Assembly (NCBI GenBank): GCA_008828725.1
Contig: MEHQ01001196.1
Coordinates: forward strand, 894,745-958,744
DNA from: Saccharina japonica
Lineage: Eukaryota > Sar > Phaeophyceae > Laminariales > Laminariaceae
Direction of reading: 5' to 3'
Length of the DNA stretch: 64,000 bases
Shown: positions 34,901-45,045 of the stretch, piece by piece
Numbering within the stretch: the first letter of the stretch is position 1
Layout of the letters: each line of letters begins with the position of its first letter
Translations under genes and position numbers: made by a program
The notes under the pieces: model-generated
Told to the model about the DNA's origin: nothing
Databases searched by the model: none
What the model saw: only the letters and a program-made list of their open reading frames with translations

Positions 34901-36013
34901 CTTGCTTGTGTTCTTGTCGCATATCTGGCACCTGGTACGTTGCATGGTATTATGGTGTCATAGCTACACCACTGATGTGTGCCTGGTAGGTTCAAATGCA
35001 TTTTTCTGCTGGAAAACTTAATCCCACAGTATTTCCAAGGAGTGTGTCCCCCAAAAGCGTCCCCAAAAACGCGGGAGCAGCTCCAAAGGGGGTATTTCTC
35101 GACGAGAAAGTCGTGCGAGGCCGCTTTACCGCGCTGCTTTCTGCTGTGCCAAGCAGAGGAAACGGCCGAAGCGCTGCTGCACGGAGGATAGGAGGGCTTT
35201 GCTGGGTGTCTGTTGTCCGGGTTATGCGACGGGGAAGTTTGTCGCGACTGAGTTTCGCGACTGAGTTTCGTTCGCCTTGGGAGGGCGCCAAAAGACGCAG
35301 ACGCTTGGTGCGGTTGACAGCGGCTGGGATTTCTGCACTTCGCTGCATGCGGTCGACGCCACGTTGTGCGTCCAACCATGCAATGCATGCTCTTAAAAGA
35401 GTCAAAATTGTGTCCGTACAGCAGTGCATAACGTTCTTCTGCGTCTTCGCTATCGCGGGGGTACCTTGGACTGCGTTGGAGCCTACTGCGTTGCGACGTC
35501 CGCCGCCTTGTCTACCCGCGCGCCCGCTGTCGTCGTTTCCGCGTCGTAGCATCGCGAAATTTGATACGCTACTGCAGAGATTTTAGTAACGCCTCCACAA
35601 CAACGCAAGGGGTACGGGGATACCATAGGAAATCACGGTCGTTCCGGGTGACGGCACCCTACCGCGGTGCCCGAGCAGATGTTGACTTGAATTCACCACA
35701 ACAAAGCGGCTATAACCCCCTTCCAACAATCAACACGCTTGTGTATTTTGTCGTCAACTTTTGCCGTGCTCTAACGTGTGGTGTGATAAACGGTCTCGCG
35801 CTGTTTCTTTGGCTTCGTTTCGTGCGTTTCCAGGCGCTGTTAGCAGCTCGGGTCGTCAACCTTCAACGACGGAGCGCCGGGCTGAGAGAGTCTCTACCTG
35901 CGCCCCTCCACCTGATAAATGCCGCTGAGCTGGAGCGGTTGCGGTCGGGCTCGAGGCCTTTCCAAGAACATGTGAGTCGCGAACTCAAGCGACAGAAAAA
36001 AATGCGTTCTTGA
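31918..36013 (+). CDS. Small coiled-coil protein (possible BLOC-1/snapin-like), three exons
   Basis: Exons 31918-32112, 34714-34851 and 35834-36013, all in phase 0, giving 170 aa. The start is [19 protein letters not shown]. The first exon is helical with heptads ([20 protein letters not shown]). The second contains [20 protein letters not shown]. The third continues the helix ([20 protein letters not shown]) and ends in a basic tail ([10 protein letters not shown]). Size and helical layout recall small subunits of lysosome-related organelle complexes (snapin, KxDL), but no diagnostic motif is present, so the function is open. The exon-2 acceptor (AATGAAG) lacks a strong pyrimidine tract and is the weakest join. 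Introns of 2.6 and 1.0 kb carry SINE copy 9 and family C pieces. Confidence 0.72.
33690..33760 (+). repeat. DR2 repeat, head fragment
   Basis: GTCTTCACATTAAAACC through CAGTACACCCAGTGTCTGTC, a diverged short copy of the DR2 head. Confidence 0.65.
33878..33975. mobile_element. GTATCAC-ended MITE, family C, left half
   Basis: ATATCACACCCCCCCTCGCACGA, then TGCGAACGCCGAGCGA. It matches the left half of copy 2 (CACACCCTCGGACGA ... TGCAAACGCCAAGCGA). Confidence 0.6.
34244..34465 (-). mobile_element. tRNA-derived SINE, family S1, copy 9 (3' part)
   Basis: T-run, then CTTCTCATTTGTTATCTTCG, AATCCGGGGTCACATAGCAG and CTTCCCTCGTCAACTCGCG. It is older and more diverged than the others and lacks the head. 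It lies in intron 1 of the coiled-coil gene. Confidence 0.78.
34466..34600. mobile_element. GTATCAC-ended MITE, family C, right half
   Basis: CCCCAGGGGGTGTGTTATGT then TATCACCCGGGTGGTAAGGT, matching the right end of copy 2. Confidence 0.6.
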
Positions 36014-36635
36014 ATCCTTTTTTAGCGGGCGCAAGATGCAGATGAGACTGGATGCCCTATGCAATGAATGCCTCTTGGGTGTATAATTGTGAATGGAGGT
36101 CGTTACAACGCGCGACAATACTCGCGAAGACCCAGCATCCTAAATAGTACCAGGTATATACATACGTACCTGGTTCGGGGATGTTTCTGAAATGCGGAAT
36201 CAAAAGCGCAACACACTTTTATACTGCCAATACCACCGCCCCACGTACTGGTATTTACGAGTGGGGCTTGCCTGGTGCACCATAATCGTTCCTCGACGAT
36301 CGCCGTCACCACAAGGCTTGCATTTTGCTAGACCGAGATCAGTACGTATCATGCTGTAGTGGGCCCTCGACAGCAGGCAGTATCATCACGATTGCTACCG
36401 TAGGAGTAGCACCATTTTTTTTCTGGGGCTCCTCACGTGTGGCGGCGCTATACTATTAGTAAGTCATCTATACTACTAGTAAGTCACGCAACAACCGATA
36501 AAATTGATACCTGGTAAACGACACGTATTTTTAGTGCGGAAATGTAGTGATGCTTAAGCTTCATTGTTACATTTTTAGGAACCCGGCGGGGGGGTTTAAA
36601 AACGAAAAATAGATTGTGTGAGCAAAAGTGTGTGC

Positions 36636-36730
36636 TTACCCCTTTCAGAACTGCAAAACGTACCCTACACTAATTCCAAGTAGTTTGCCTCCAAAAACGG
36701 GGGACCGGTTCTTAAGGGGTGTTTTAACCC
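36636..36730 (-). mobile_element. piggyBac-like MITE, family P, copy 6
   Basis: TTACCCCTTTCAGAACTGC at one end and GGTTCTTAAGGGGTG then TTTTAACCC at the other, with core CTAATTCCAAGTAGTTTGCC. The inverted ends are still visible. Confidence 0.8.
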
Positions 36731-36894
36731 GATACACAATCCCATGGCACAATCCCATGGTTCAGGTTTCTATCGAATATTTTGTAGATTTGTATTGGAG
36801 CCACATATGATGGCTGGCACATAGCTCTTCAGAATCGAGAGCTCCTTCAGTGAGCAAAAATTAGGCGCAAAGTGCATTGCCTACTGTGGCCCGG

Positions 36895-37160
36895 CTCTCA
36901 TACAGTGGAGTAGTGCCGGCTACCCTATATAGTGCCGGTGGGATCGCTTGGCACACTGGTGGGATTAACCAGTGCAGCAGTGTGCGGAGTATATAGTGCC
37001 GGTTACCGCTTTAGTGCCGGTGAACTCGCTTGGCACAGATGGGACTATAACCAGTGCGGCAGTGTGCGGAGTATATAGTGCCGGTTGCCGCTATACATAG
37101 TGCCGGTATTGTTGGCTGGCGCATATATACCGGCACTACAGAGGGACCGGCACTACTGTA
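36895..37160. repeat. AGTGCCGG tandem/inverted repeat
   Basis: Two to three copies of a unit of about 95 bp (TATATAGTGCCGGT ... GGGA-TAACCAGTGCGGCAGTGTGCGGAG), closed on the right by the inverted words ATACCGGCACTAC and GACCGGCACTACTG. It looks like an internally amplified inverted-repeat element. Confidence 0.75.
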
Positions 37161-37797
37161 CTGTGAAGAACCCTCGAGAGCACCTCTGACGCGCGGTACG
37201 ATAGGGGTAGCAATTTTCAATTTTCTGCCTTCTGAGGCAACATATCTGACTTCCTGGACTCCTTTACCAATAAGCCGTTTGCCTTGTAAGGCGTGCCTTA
37301 TCGTTGGAACACCATTCGTGTTTCACCATTACTTTGTACCTGGTACCGATATACGAAGTATATCTATATCGTGTTCTTCGAAGGGGAAAACTGATTAATG
37401 TCTTGGATTTGTATGAACTAATTAATGTCTTGAATTAGTACGAACTAATTAATGTCTTGAATGAGTATGAACTAATTAAAAAAATGGCGTTGTATCGTAG
37501 GCTTTGGTGAATGTGCCAAACGGGGCCAGGTGTCGCAGCATTACAATACTTTGTTCCCGCATTGAAATTATCCTGCCGAGGCCATCGGGTAGCACTCTTC
37601 TTTTTTTTCTTAAAGTCGGTGTTTGTGTGACTTACCAAAGCATGGAGCTCCTCAAGGCAGGATCCCCAGAAAACGCCGGTGCACCGCTATCGTAGCATGT
37701 ATCTTCTCGCCTCTTTTGTTGGTGGCTTTGTCGCACCCCCCCCTCCTCCGATCTGATCGCAACCGAATTCTTGCACCGGCTTTCTGTCGTGTTTCAG
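37161..37797. other. Spacer with an unamplified satellite relative
   Basis: 37255-37310 (CCAATAAGCCGTTTGCCTTG ... GCCTTATCGTTGGAACACC) is a single-copy relative of the 6713-7237 satellite. 37385-37480 has three near-identical GAACTAATTAATGTCTTGAA units. No exon upstream of 37798 could be supported. Confidence 0.5.
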
Positions 37798-38796
37798 CGG
37801 GAGATGGCTTTTTATGTTTGCTATCAAGGAGGCGTAGCGATCAGGACGGCGCCCAGCAGCGATGCGCCGTGCGTGGGAGAAGTTTTGCAGTGGAAGGAGG
37901 TGAGTGAGAGCTAATTTTGGGGAAGGAGGGGTAAATAGGTTGGGATCGGCTGCTGTTGAAACATTTGTGACCGTTGCCTTCTTTTCCTGGACGGTTGGGT
38001 CTAATACAGTATCGCTTTGAGGGGCGACATGTTTGCAATGTAGTTTTAGAGCCTGGAGGGTAGCGTGCATGTCTGCTTTCGTAGTTCGCCAAGCGTACGG
38101 ATTGTGTTGTGGGCTCCGCCTCCCGGAGTGTTGGCTCCGCATGTCATATAGTTTTTCGCATATTCGTAACGATGTCGACACGTTGAGGAAACTCCCGTTA
38201 GTGGCAGGGGTGAAGCTCACATCGAGCGCACTCAAAGAGGCAGAAAATCAAGGCCTGGAGTAGTAGATGAGTATACATAGCATGACCGCGTGCGAGTCTC
38301 CATCCCCCTGTGTTCTGCTCCAAGTTCCTCCAGGTGGTCACAAACAGCGGTCGCGTGCGTTACAGCCTCGTTTTATTCACGCTTTTACCATTACAGAAGA
38401 TATCCCCCCCTATTTTAAAGTTATTTCTCCCAAAAATCGTGGGTGTGGTTAACGACCGTGCCCACCTTCGGCGCCCGACTGGATTGGAACTCGCAAAACT
38501 TGGTGCAGGCATTTATGGCGTCGGAGCGTATGGCGCGCTTAGGAGAGGAAACAATATATGTTAAGCTGAGTGACGGGCGGGGATGGGTGTTCGAGAGCCT
38601 GGATGGGACGCGCGTGTTGGAGCGAGTGACCCCGTCTTCTATGAGACCGCCGCAGCCGCTATCGCCGCCGTCGCCGATCCCGCCGCCCAGTCTACGCAAC
38701 GGTTTCCGGTCCGAGCCGGGAGGGAAGCTTTCCATGGGTGGTAGCTCTGCTCCTGCGGACGTTTCCGCCAAAAACTTAAATGGAACGAAGAGCTAG
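37798..38796 (+). CDS. SH3-like domain protein, two 3' exons
   Basis: Exons 37798-37899 and 38509-38796, joined in phase 0 (donor GAG/GTGAGT, acceptor GGTGCAG). Together they encode one SH3-like module: YVCYQGGVAIRTAPSSDAPC, VGEVLQWKEAFMASERM, ETIYVKLSDGRGWVFESLDG. The spacing of GGVA-R-AP and DGRGWVFE is characteristic of bacterial-SH3-like domains common in stramenopile proteins, probably a protein or ligand interaction module. A Pro/Ser-rich tail (about 55 aa) follows, ending at TAG 38794. The Pyr-AG before 37798 suggests 5' exons that I could not find; alternatively ATG 37804 starts the protein. The opposite strand is open over 37687-38235 but has no comparable pattern. Confidence 0.68.
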
Positions 38797-41311
38797 CTTT
38801 ACGCGTGACGGGTGGTGAGGTAAAGGGTCGGCGTATAGCCGACCTGGCAGGCCGGAGTAACCCCCGCCCCGGGCCTCCCCGGAGTGCGAGGATCTGTGGT
38901 CATACGACTACGGCCATGCATGACATGAGTCCACCCCCCTCCCCGGCCGCGCTGTGGCATGGCCGCGTCAGGCACGAGGGCAATACGCCGCCGCTGAACC
39001 TGTACAGAGTGTTTATCAACTGCCGACACACATCTCTCCCTATGATGAAAGAGTTCGGCGCGGCGGTGGTATTTACAGCCCGCGTGCAGGCATAATGGGC
39101 GCACTAGTTTTGGAGAAATGGGGGCGCCACCGACACAGCAGCTGCCTTAATAGCCACCGCCGCCGCTCGCTATCCATGGAGGGTGGAAGGTTGGGTACGT
39201 AACATATCTGCTCGTGCAAGTCCCGTAGCAGAGGGTCTGTCTTCGGCTGCTTCTTCGAGTCTTCACGGGGGTCTCTAGAGCCAGCTCGAAATTCTTGGCT
39301 TAGCAGGACACCGCCTATCGGTGATCGGGAAAATGTTGGGGATTTTTTAATAAGAGGTTTGGTTGGAAGAAGGGCCTCTGCTTCTGCGAAGGGGTATATA
39401 ACCCATCCTCGCCATGCGGTCGATATAAAAAGAGTGAAACTGCGGCTGCTGTTTCGGGGACGCTGAAACGACCGTTGTTTTGAAGAAGGTCGTGTTGTGA
39501 GCCGAGTGGTCGGCCCGCTCGTGCCGTAATGTGATTGGCCGAGTGGTCGTCGGTTAAGGGGGTGCTTTCGGAGCGGTGATGTCGGCGCTCCACGGGGTCG
39601 TGTTTGCCAGCATGTCAGTGGTACTTTGGGTAGATTTTGTTGCCGTGTCAGCGCTACACAGGGCAGGGATTGTTGCTGTGTTACGGGGGTGTGTATGCCA
39701 GTACTACTTAGGGTAGAGGTTGTTGCTGTGTTTTGTGTCATTCGTTTAGGTGGTACTCTGGTGTTGTCGGGAGGCTCCGAATCGTGATGCGGGGGCACCA
39801 TCCGTTTATATCGTGGTCTAGCCGCACGTTCAGCTTGCTGGAGATGCCATGGAGTGATCATTTAGCAATCAAGGGTACCACGGACAGTTCGTAGGTATGC
39901 AATTGGAGCTGGTCGTGTGGCGTGTTTAGTTTTTTTTTGTGTGGTGTAGTGCTGTGCCTTGAGCCTTGAGTAATACGTAGTCGTACCGAAACGGACGCCC
40001 CCACACTCAACAAAGCCGTAAAGGCTTAGAAACGCCCAACGTTTATTTTTGGTCGAAGGTTCACACGCCACCGCGATGTGTGTGTTTTTTCCTGGGACAT
40101 TTGATGTTTTTGCCTCGCCCGGTCGCTGTTGTTTAAGTTTGTCGACCGCGATCCTTCTTCCCTCGATCAAGTGTTGTAGTGGTCTGGGGATGGTGTTCCT
40201 CTCCGCATGTGCGTGCGATATGCCCGTCAACGCTTTAACTGCTACGTACGGTGTAAACTACAGTATATACCAGCGTAACGTAGGTGGTGAAATGTTGCTC
40301 TGGCGCACCTTTTTGTCATAAATCCCGTTTTTTTCACCCCGTACCGAAGGCATGGTGCGGCTTGCCGCTCCTTAAAAAAAATGTGTGTGGGTCCTTTTTC
40401 GCCGCAGGCTATTGCGCCGCAGGCGTTTTTTTGGGGGGGCTTTTTATGTTGATTTCGTCTTAAATACTTTATTTGGGGCTGGTTTCTCTCTTTTGGCATA
40501 GAGTACGGTGCTTCCTTTGATAATTCGATTGAAACTGTTGCTGTTCTCCTCTGCCTGAGGACGAAGCAGGCCTCAAACAGCTAAACCGAGCGGGTTAGAC
40601 GCACATTTTGAGTATGTTGACACATACCCTGGTACATGGTAACAACAAAACGCCCTCCGGGGGCCCCTGCGGGGGGCCGCACCACGAGCCGGACACCTCT
40701 ATTTTACGCCCTTGTTTATATACGTACGAAGCTCTATCCGGTATTCTGTTGATTTGAGCTCTGTTACTTGTGATTGTTGTTGGTGAGTCTTTTCTTCTTG
40801 TCGCCAAGATAATAAGTCGATGGGCGTTGCTGACTGGGCTTTGTCCGGGGGTGTATCAGACGAGGTCGGCTTCACGGGTAATCAATATATCATTGGTGTG
40901 TCTACCGTGGATCTTAATGTATTACCTGGTAGAATTAATATTAATAGCATAAAGCTCTTCTCCGATGCCGTCCTTTTTAGTAAATCCCTCGTATACGCCT
41001 TCGAACAACCTTTCACACCGGGGGCGGGTGATGGCATTTGCTGCATGCTCCCTATCCCTTTCAAATTTCGACCTGCTCACTCTCCCCCCACGGTCAACAG
41101 GAGGAGTCCTCGGTTCCTGATTATGTTGACCCAAAATTCGTACCTGGTACTACAGTAGTTACTACCGGGTATGTTTTTACGTACTATAATAATACCTACG
41201 TACTGTGGAGGACATATTATACTACCCGCGGTAGTTATGTTTTTACGTAGTAAAGGTATTATTATTGGACTCCAATGCCAAACATGTTCGACCGACCGAG
41301 TCCGTTGTATC
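38797..41311. other. Spacer, no supported gene
   Basis: 38868-38935 is a DR7 fragment. A 262-codon open frame on the minus strand (39073-39861) has a Thr/Ser/Pro/Arg-rich, unrecognised product over locally repetitive DNA (TTGTTGCTGTGTT words at 39660-39740). It may be spurious. 41160-41260 holds paired TATGTTTTTACGTA words. The micro-palindrome TACCTGGTA occurs at about 40923 and 41141. Confidence 0.4.
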
Positions 41312-41559
41312 CCTTTCAACCCCCCCTGGCACTTGCCTCCCCTGCGAATTGCATTTGTGCTGCGAGTTTCGGCCATCCTTGACTGGAGCCACCCTGTATC
41401 CACGTGGAGTATTACTTCAAGAAGATGTATGTGCATATCCACCACCACCACCAATACCACCACCAACAGCACAGCACTGCTGTTTGTAATGTCGTATGTG
41501 CACATACATATAATATGCACATACATCTTCTTGAAGTAATTACACACCCCGGACAGCTC

Positions 41560-41990
41560 ATGAGCTAGCTCATCTGTCGTGTATAGCTCAAGCTTTGAAA
41601 ACATGTGCAGATGAGCTACCGATTATAGCTCAAGCTTTGAAAACATGCGCAGATGAGCTACCGATTATAGCTCAAGCTTTGAAAACATGCGCAGATGAGC
41701 TACCGATTATAGCTCAAGCCTTCGAAACATGTGCAGATGAGCTACCGATTATAGCTCAAGCTTTGAAAACATGCGTAGCTCATGTAGCTCCTATAGCTCA
41801 TTTTGGGCCAAATGAGCTAGCTCAGGCAGATCATATAGCTCACTCCGGACATATGTGTGCAGATGAGCTACCGATTATAGCTCAAGCTTTGAAAACATGT
41901 GCAGATGAGCTACCGCCTATAGCTCGAGCCGGGAAAACATGTGCACATGAGCGATCGCCTACAGCCCACCCCGGGAAAACATGATCATAG
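41560..41990. repeat. 42-bp AGCT-rich minisatellite, array 1
   Basis: The unit carries GCAGATGAGCTACCGATTAT then AGCTCAAGCTTTGAAAACATG. About seven units, interrupted by a variant segment TAGCTCATGTAGCTCCTATAG. Since 42 is divisible by 3 and the unit lacks stops in one frame, it reads as a 14-residue peptide repeat. This is a by-product of unit length. Confidence 0.92.
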
Positions 41991-42499
41991 CTCATGTACG
42001 CAGCTCATTGTAGCTCTTTCCTGGCGAACATGCATATAACACCCTCACTTTGGCCTACATTTACTCCACTTTGGATAAAATCTAGAAAATTTCATTTATT
42101 CCACCTTGTGCAGAAAAAGTTCTGCTTTCGGTTTCTTAACTCAAGTTTTTTCGTCCCATACTAACTCAAGTAAGTCGTATTTATTTTGTTCATCCTGGTC
42201 AACTTTATTTTCGATGTTCTTTTCGTACTTTGGTTTTCAGTATCACACTGATACTGAAATTGAGTATATACAAGTATCGTCTTGGTCGAGAGATTTCCAG
42301 CCAAGACTTTTTGTTATCAATAGAGATTTGGTATGGAAATAAACATATCGTCTTGGTCAAGACGAGGCTTTCACCACATCTCGGACGAGACTTATATCAC
42401 ACCCCGGGTATATTCCAAAAGGTCTCGGGTTTGGATATCCGCGCGCACGCGAGCTTCGATCCAGATTTGTTACATATAATAATGACATCTCGTGAGCTT

Positions 42500-42960
42500 G
42501 GTCATCTGTCCCCTATAGCTCAAGCCTTCAAAACATGTGGAGATGAGCTACCGCCTATAGCTCAAGCCTCCAAAACGAGTGCAGATGAGCTACCGATTAT
42601 AGCTCAAGCTTTGAAAACATGTGCAGATGAGCTACCGATTATAGCTCAAGCGTTGAAAACATGCGCAGATGAGCTACCGAATATAGCTCAAGCTTTGAAA
42701 ACATGTGCAGATGAGCTACCAATTATAGCTCAAGCCTTCGAAACATGTGCAGATGAGCTACCGATTATAGCTCAAGTTTTGAAAACATGCGTAGCTCATG
42801 TAGCTCCTATAGCTCATTTTGGGCCAAATGAGCTAGCTCAGGCAGATCATATAGGTCACTCCGGACATATGTGTGCAGATGAGCTACCGATTATAGCTCA
42901 AGCTTTGAAAACATGTGCAGATGGGCTATCGCCTATAGCTCAAGCGAAGGAAAACATTTG
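42500..42960. repeat. 42-bp AGCT-rich minisatellite, array 2
   Basis: The same unit and the same interrupting variant segment as array 1, in the same order: 42590-42950 closely repeats 41595-41940. The second array is thus partly a block duplication of the first. About 500 bp of AT-richer sequence with hairpin words (GTATCACACTGATAC) lies between them. Confidence 0.9.
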
Positions 42961-43165
42961 TAGCTCATGTAGCTCACGTAGCTCACCGGTGAGCTAGCTC
43001 TTTAAAGAGCTAGCTCGAGCTACGGTGAGCTGATCTGTCCGGGGTGTGAGTAATACTCGGCACTGGATACAAGGGTGGCCTCAGTCAAGGATGGCCGCAC
43101 TCGCGCACATAAATAATAAATGGCAATTCGCCAAGGGGAGGCAAGTGCCAGGAGGGGTGCGGCTG

Positions 43166-43857
43166 TTTGATAAACCGACCCCTGGTTAGTTGCGGTTGGG
43201 ACAAGCTCTCTTGTTGCATAGCGACATGAATTAACTGGGTTATGAGGTCACGAGTTCAGGTTGGGCTAGTCCGCAATACGTCGCGGTCCACTTGCGGGGC
43301 GGATGGCCCCTGGATCGCTAGGCGGTCACGCCGAGACGGCGGCACGTTGGTAATAGGAAGGACGGGGGAAGGGAGGCGGCGGGAAAAGTGGGGGATGTTA
43401 CAACGGTAAACTGGCTTCAGGGCTCAGGGGGTAGGGGGGGGTATTCTTCCAGGTACGTATTTTATACTCGTTCGCGCCCAAGAAAAAGCGTTGTCTCTTG
43501 TACGACCTAACGACACGAACGAACAAGTTTTTTGCATAAAAACAAGAAACGACCCATATCTTTACCGTTACTCCATACGGATACGAAGCAGCTCGAGTCG
43601 AGCTGTTTGATACGAACTACAAATAAATCAGATCACTTCACACAAAAATAACAGGTCTACCGGTTTTACATGGTACATCCCTCTCCCATCCCATAGTGCA
43701 GACATACTGTGATACGTAAAGCCCAAGGGGAAGCAGAGGTGCCAGCTTTGCAAGCTGCGTGACACATCGGTCGCGCGTAGGTACCATTTAGACCTCGTGA
43801 AGGCGTCTGGGAGCTCCCCTCTCTCACCCTGCTCCCTGGGGACACCAAATAAATCTA
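43166..43857. other. Spacer, nothing recognised
   Basis: No exon or element end was recognised. Runs of G occur at 43355-43440. Confidence 0.45.
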
Positions 43858-44565
43858 GAGATGGCTCCCGGATTCGTGGGAACCGGATACCCGGAGGCGG
43901 GTACCCGGAACCGCCGGTACCGGTACCGTCCCGGTTCCATTTTCATTACCCGCGGTACTGGGTATACCGGGTACCCGGGTTCCCGGGTACCCGGGTACCC
44001 GTTATTAGTTACGCTCCACGGAGCCCCCGATAGACAGCGCACAGCGCACATTGCACAGCATATCCTACCTACCTTCACACAACACGCCATACACACACGA
44101 GACCCCTACCAGCTGCTACCAGCGGAATAGAGATGGCTCCCGGATTCGTGGGAACCGGGTACCCGGAGGCGGGTACCCGGAACCGTCGGTACCGGTACCG
44201 TCCCGGTTTCATTTTTATTACCCGCGGTACTGGGTATCTCGGGTACCCGTTCCCGGGTACCCGGGTACCCGGGTTCTTTCGCATTTTTATTCATTGAGAG
44301 AGACGACATGAAGGCTTGTCCTCCCACCTTCCGCCTCACCACGCCTCACCACCCCGCCTGCCTGAGGACCGTTCATGCCGCTCAAACACAAGAGTGGAGC
44401 AAAATGCGCATGTAACCCCGGGTACACGTACGGGAACCCGGCTACCCGGGTACCCGGGTACCCGGGATACCCAGTACCGCGGGAGCCCGGGACGGTACTG
44501 GTCAAATCCCACCGAAGGCGGTACTGGTACCGGTTCCAATTTTCGAATCCGGGAGCCATCTCTAA
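43858..44565. repeat. GGGTACCC palindrome-rich repeat, three copies
   Basis: Two direct copies (about 43858-44005 and 44131-44280) and one inverted copy (about 44413-44565), each about 150 bp. All share GAGATGGCTCCCGGATTCG at one end and a tandem GGGTACCCGG palindrome tract at the other, with GGTACCGGTACCGTCCCGGTT in between. Such DNA is strongly self-complementary. No open reading frame is conserved between copies. Confidence 0.88.
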
Positions 44566-44896
44566 CCAAATCGCCAAAATTGGAGTTATTGTAGTCTGGA
44601 GGCACGATCGTCCTGTTTGTACACATAGGGGATGGGGAACACATGCGGGGAGGTCTTGAGGTTGCAGGTTGATGTTGAACCAGTGAACGGTGAACGTGAC
44701 AAGCGTGAGCAGCAGGAGATACAACACGCGAAATAGCGAAACATGCGGTACAGCGTACTCGTACTCGTCGTACAGAAAGCTGGTCTTTGCTACCGGCAAG
44801 GACTTCCTGTCAGGATGAAGGTGAATGCGCGAACGGCGGTTTTTACCAAACCCAAACGGGAAGCTGTGAATAAGTTGATTGGTTGATTTGTTATAT

Positions 44897-44910
44897 ATTG
44901 GCCAATCAGA
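44897..44910 (+). promoter_or_regulatory. CCAAT box of helicase copy 1
   Basis: ATTGGCCAATCAGA lies about 140 bp before the ATG at 45046. The paralogue has ATTGGCCAATCAAA at 61508, about 151 bp before its ATG, although most intervening sequence has diverged. A shared element at a shared distance suggests a conserved promoter site, probably bound by an NF-Y-type factor. Function is inferred. Confidence 0.65.
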
Positions 44911-45045
44911 TGCCATCTTCGATATTCACTCTTTAACGTTGGAGGCAAGTCTCCGCTTGGGCCGGCGAAAGAGCGAGGCAACTTGGCGCTTGGCACACAC
45001 TAGAAGCAGGGGCGACACCTTCGCCGAAGAGAGGGCACGGCAGCG

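Larger units (their letters stand above)
41312..43165. mobile_element. Nested fold-back element filled with AGCT-rich satellite
   Basis: Outer inverted arms: 41312-41415 and 43045-43165, which share CTGGCACTTGCCTCCCC, GGCCATCCTTGACTG and CCACCCTGTATCC with their complements. Inside the left arm, 41411-41438 and 41513-41540 are a perfect 28-bp inverted repeat around a CCA-rich loop. Inner ends: TTACACACCCCGGACAGCTC near 41541 and its inverted partner (CTGTCCGGGGTGTGAGTAA) near 43035. Between them lie two arrays of a 42-bp unit. No transposase is visible. Class unknown: fold-back, or nested MITEs. Confidence 0.8.

Noticed and set aside
34705-35586. Long overlapping open frames on both strands
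   Set aside because: They lie in an intron of the coiled-coil gene, overlap exon 2 on the opposite strand, and neither shows a recognisable pattern.
37687-38235. 182-codon minus-strand open frame
   Set aside because: It overlaps a plus-strand exon with a clear SH3-like motif and good splice sites; the minus product has no pattern.
39073-39861. 262-codon minus-strand open frame as a gene
   Set aside because: Composition is Thr/Ser/Pro/Arg-rich over locally repeated DNA, no motif or splice partner was found, and other frames are nearly as open.
41595-42997. Long open frames encoding a 14-residue peptide repeat
   Set aside because: The 42-bp satellite unit is a multiple of three and lacks stops in one frame. 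The arrays lie between inverted repeats and have no start, splice or family support.
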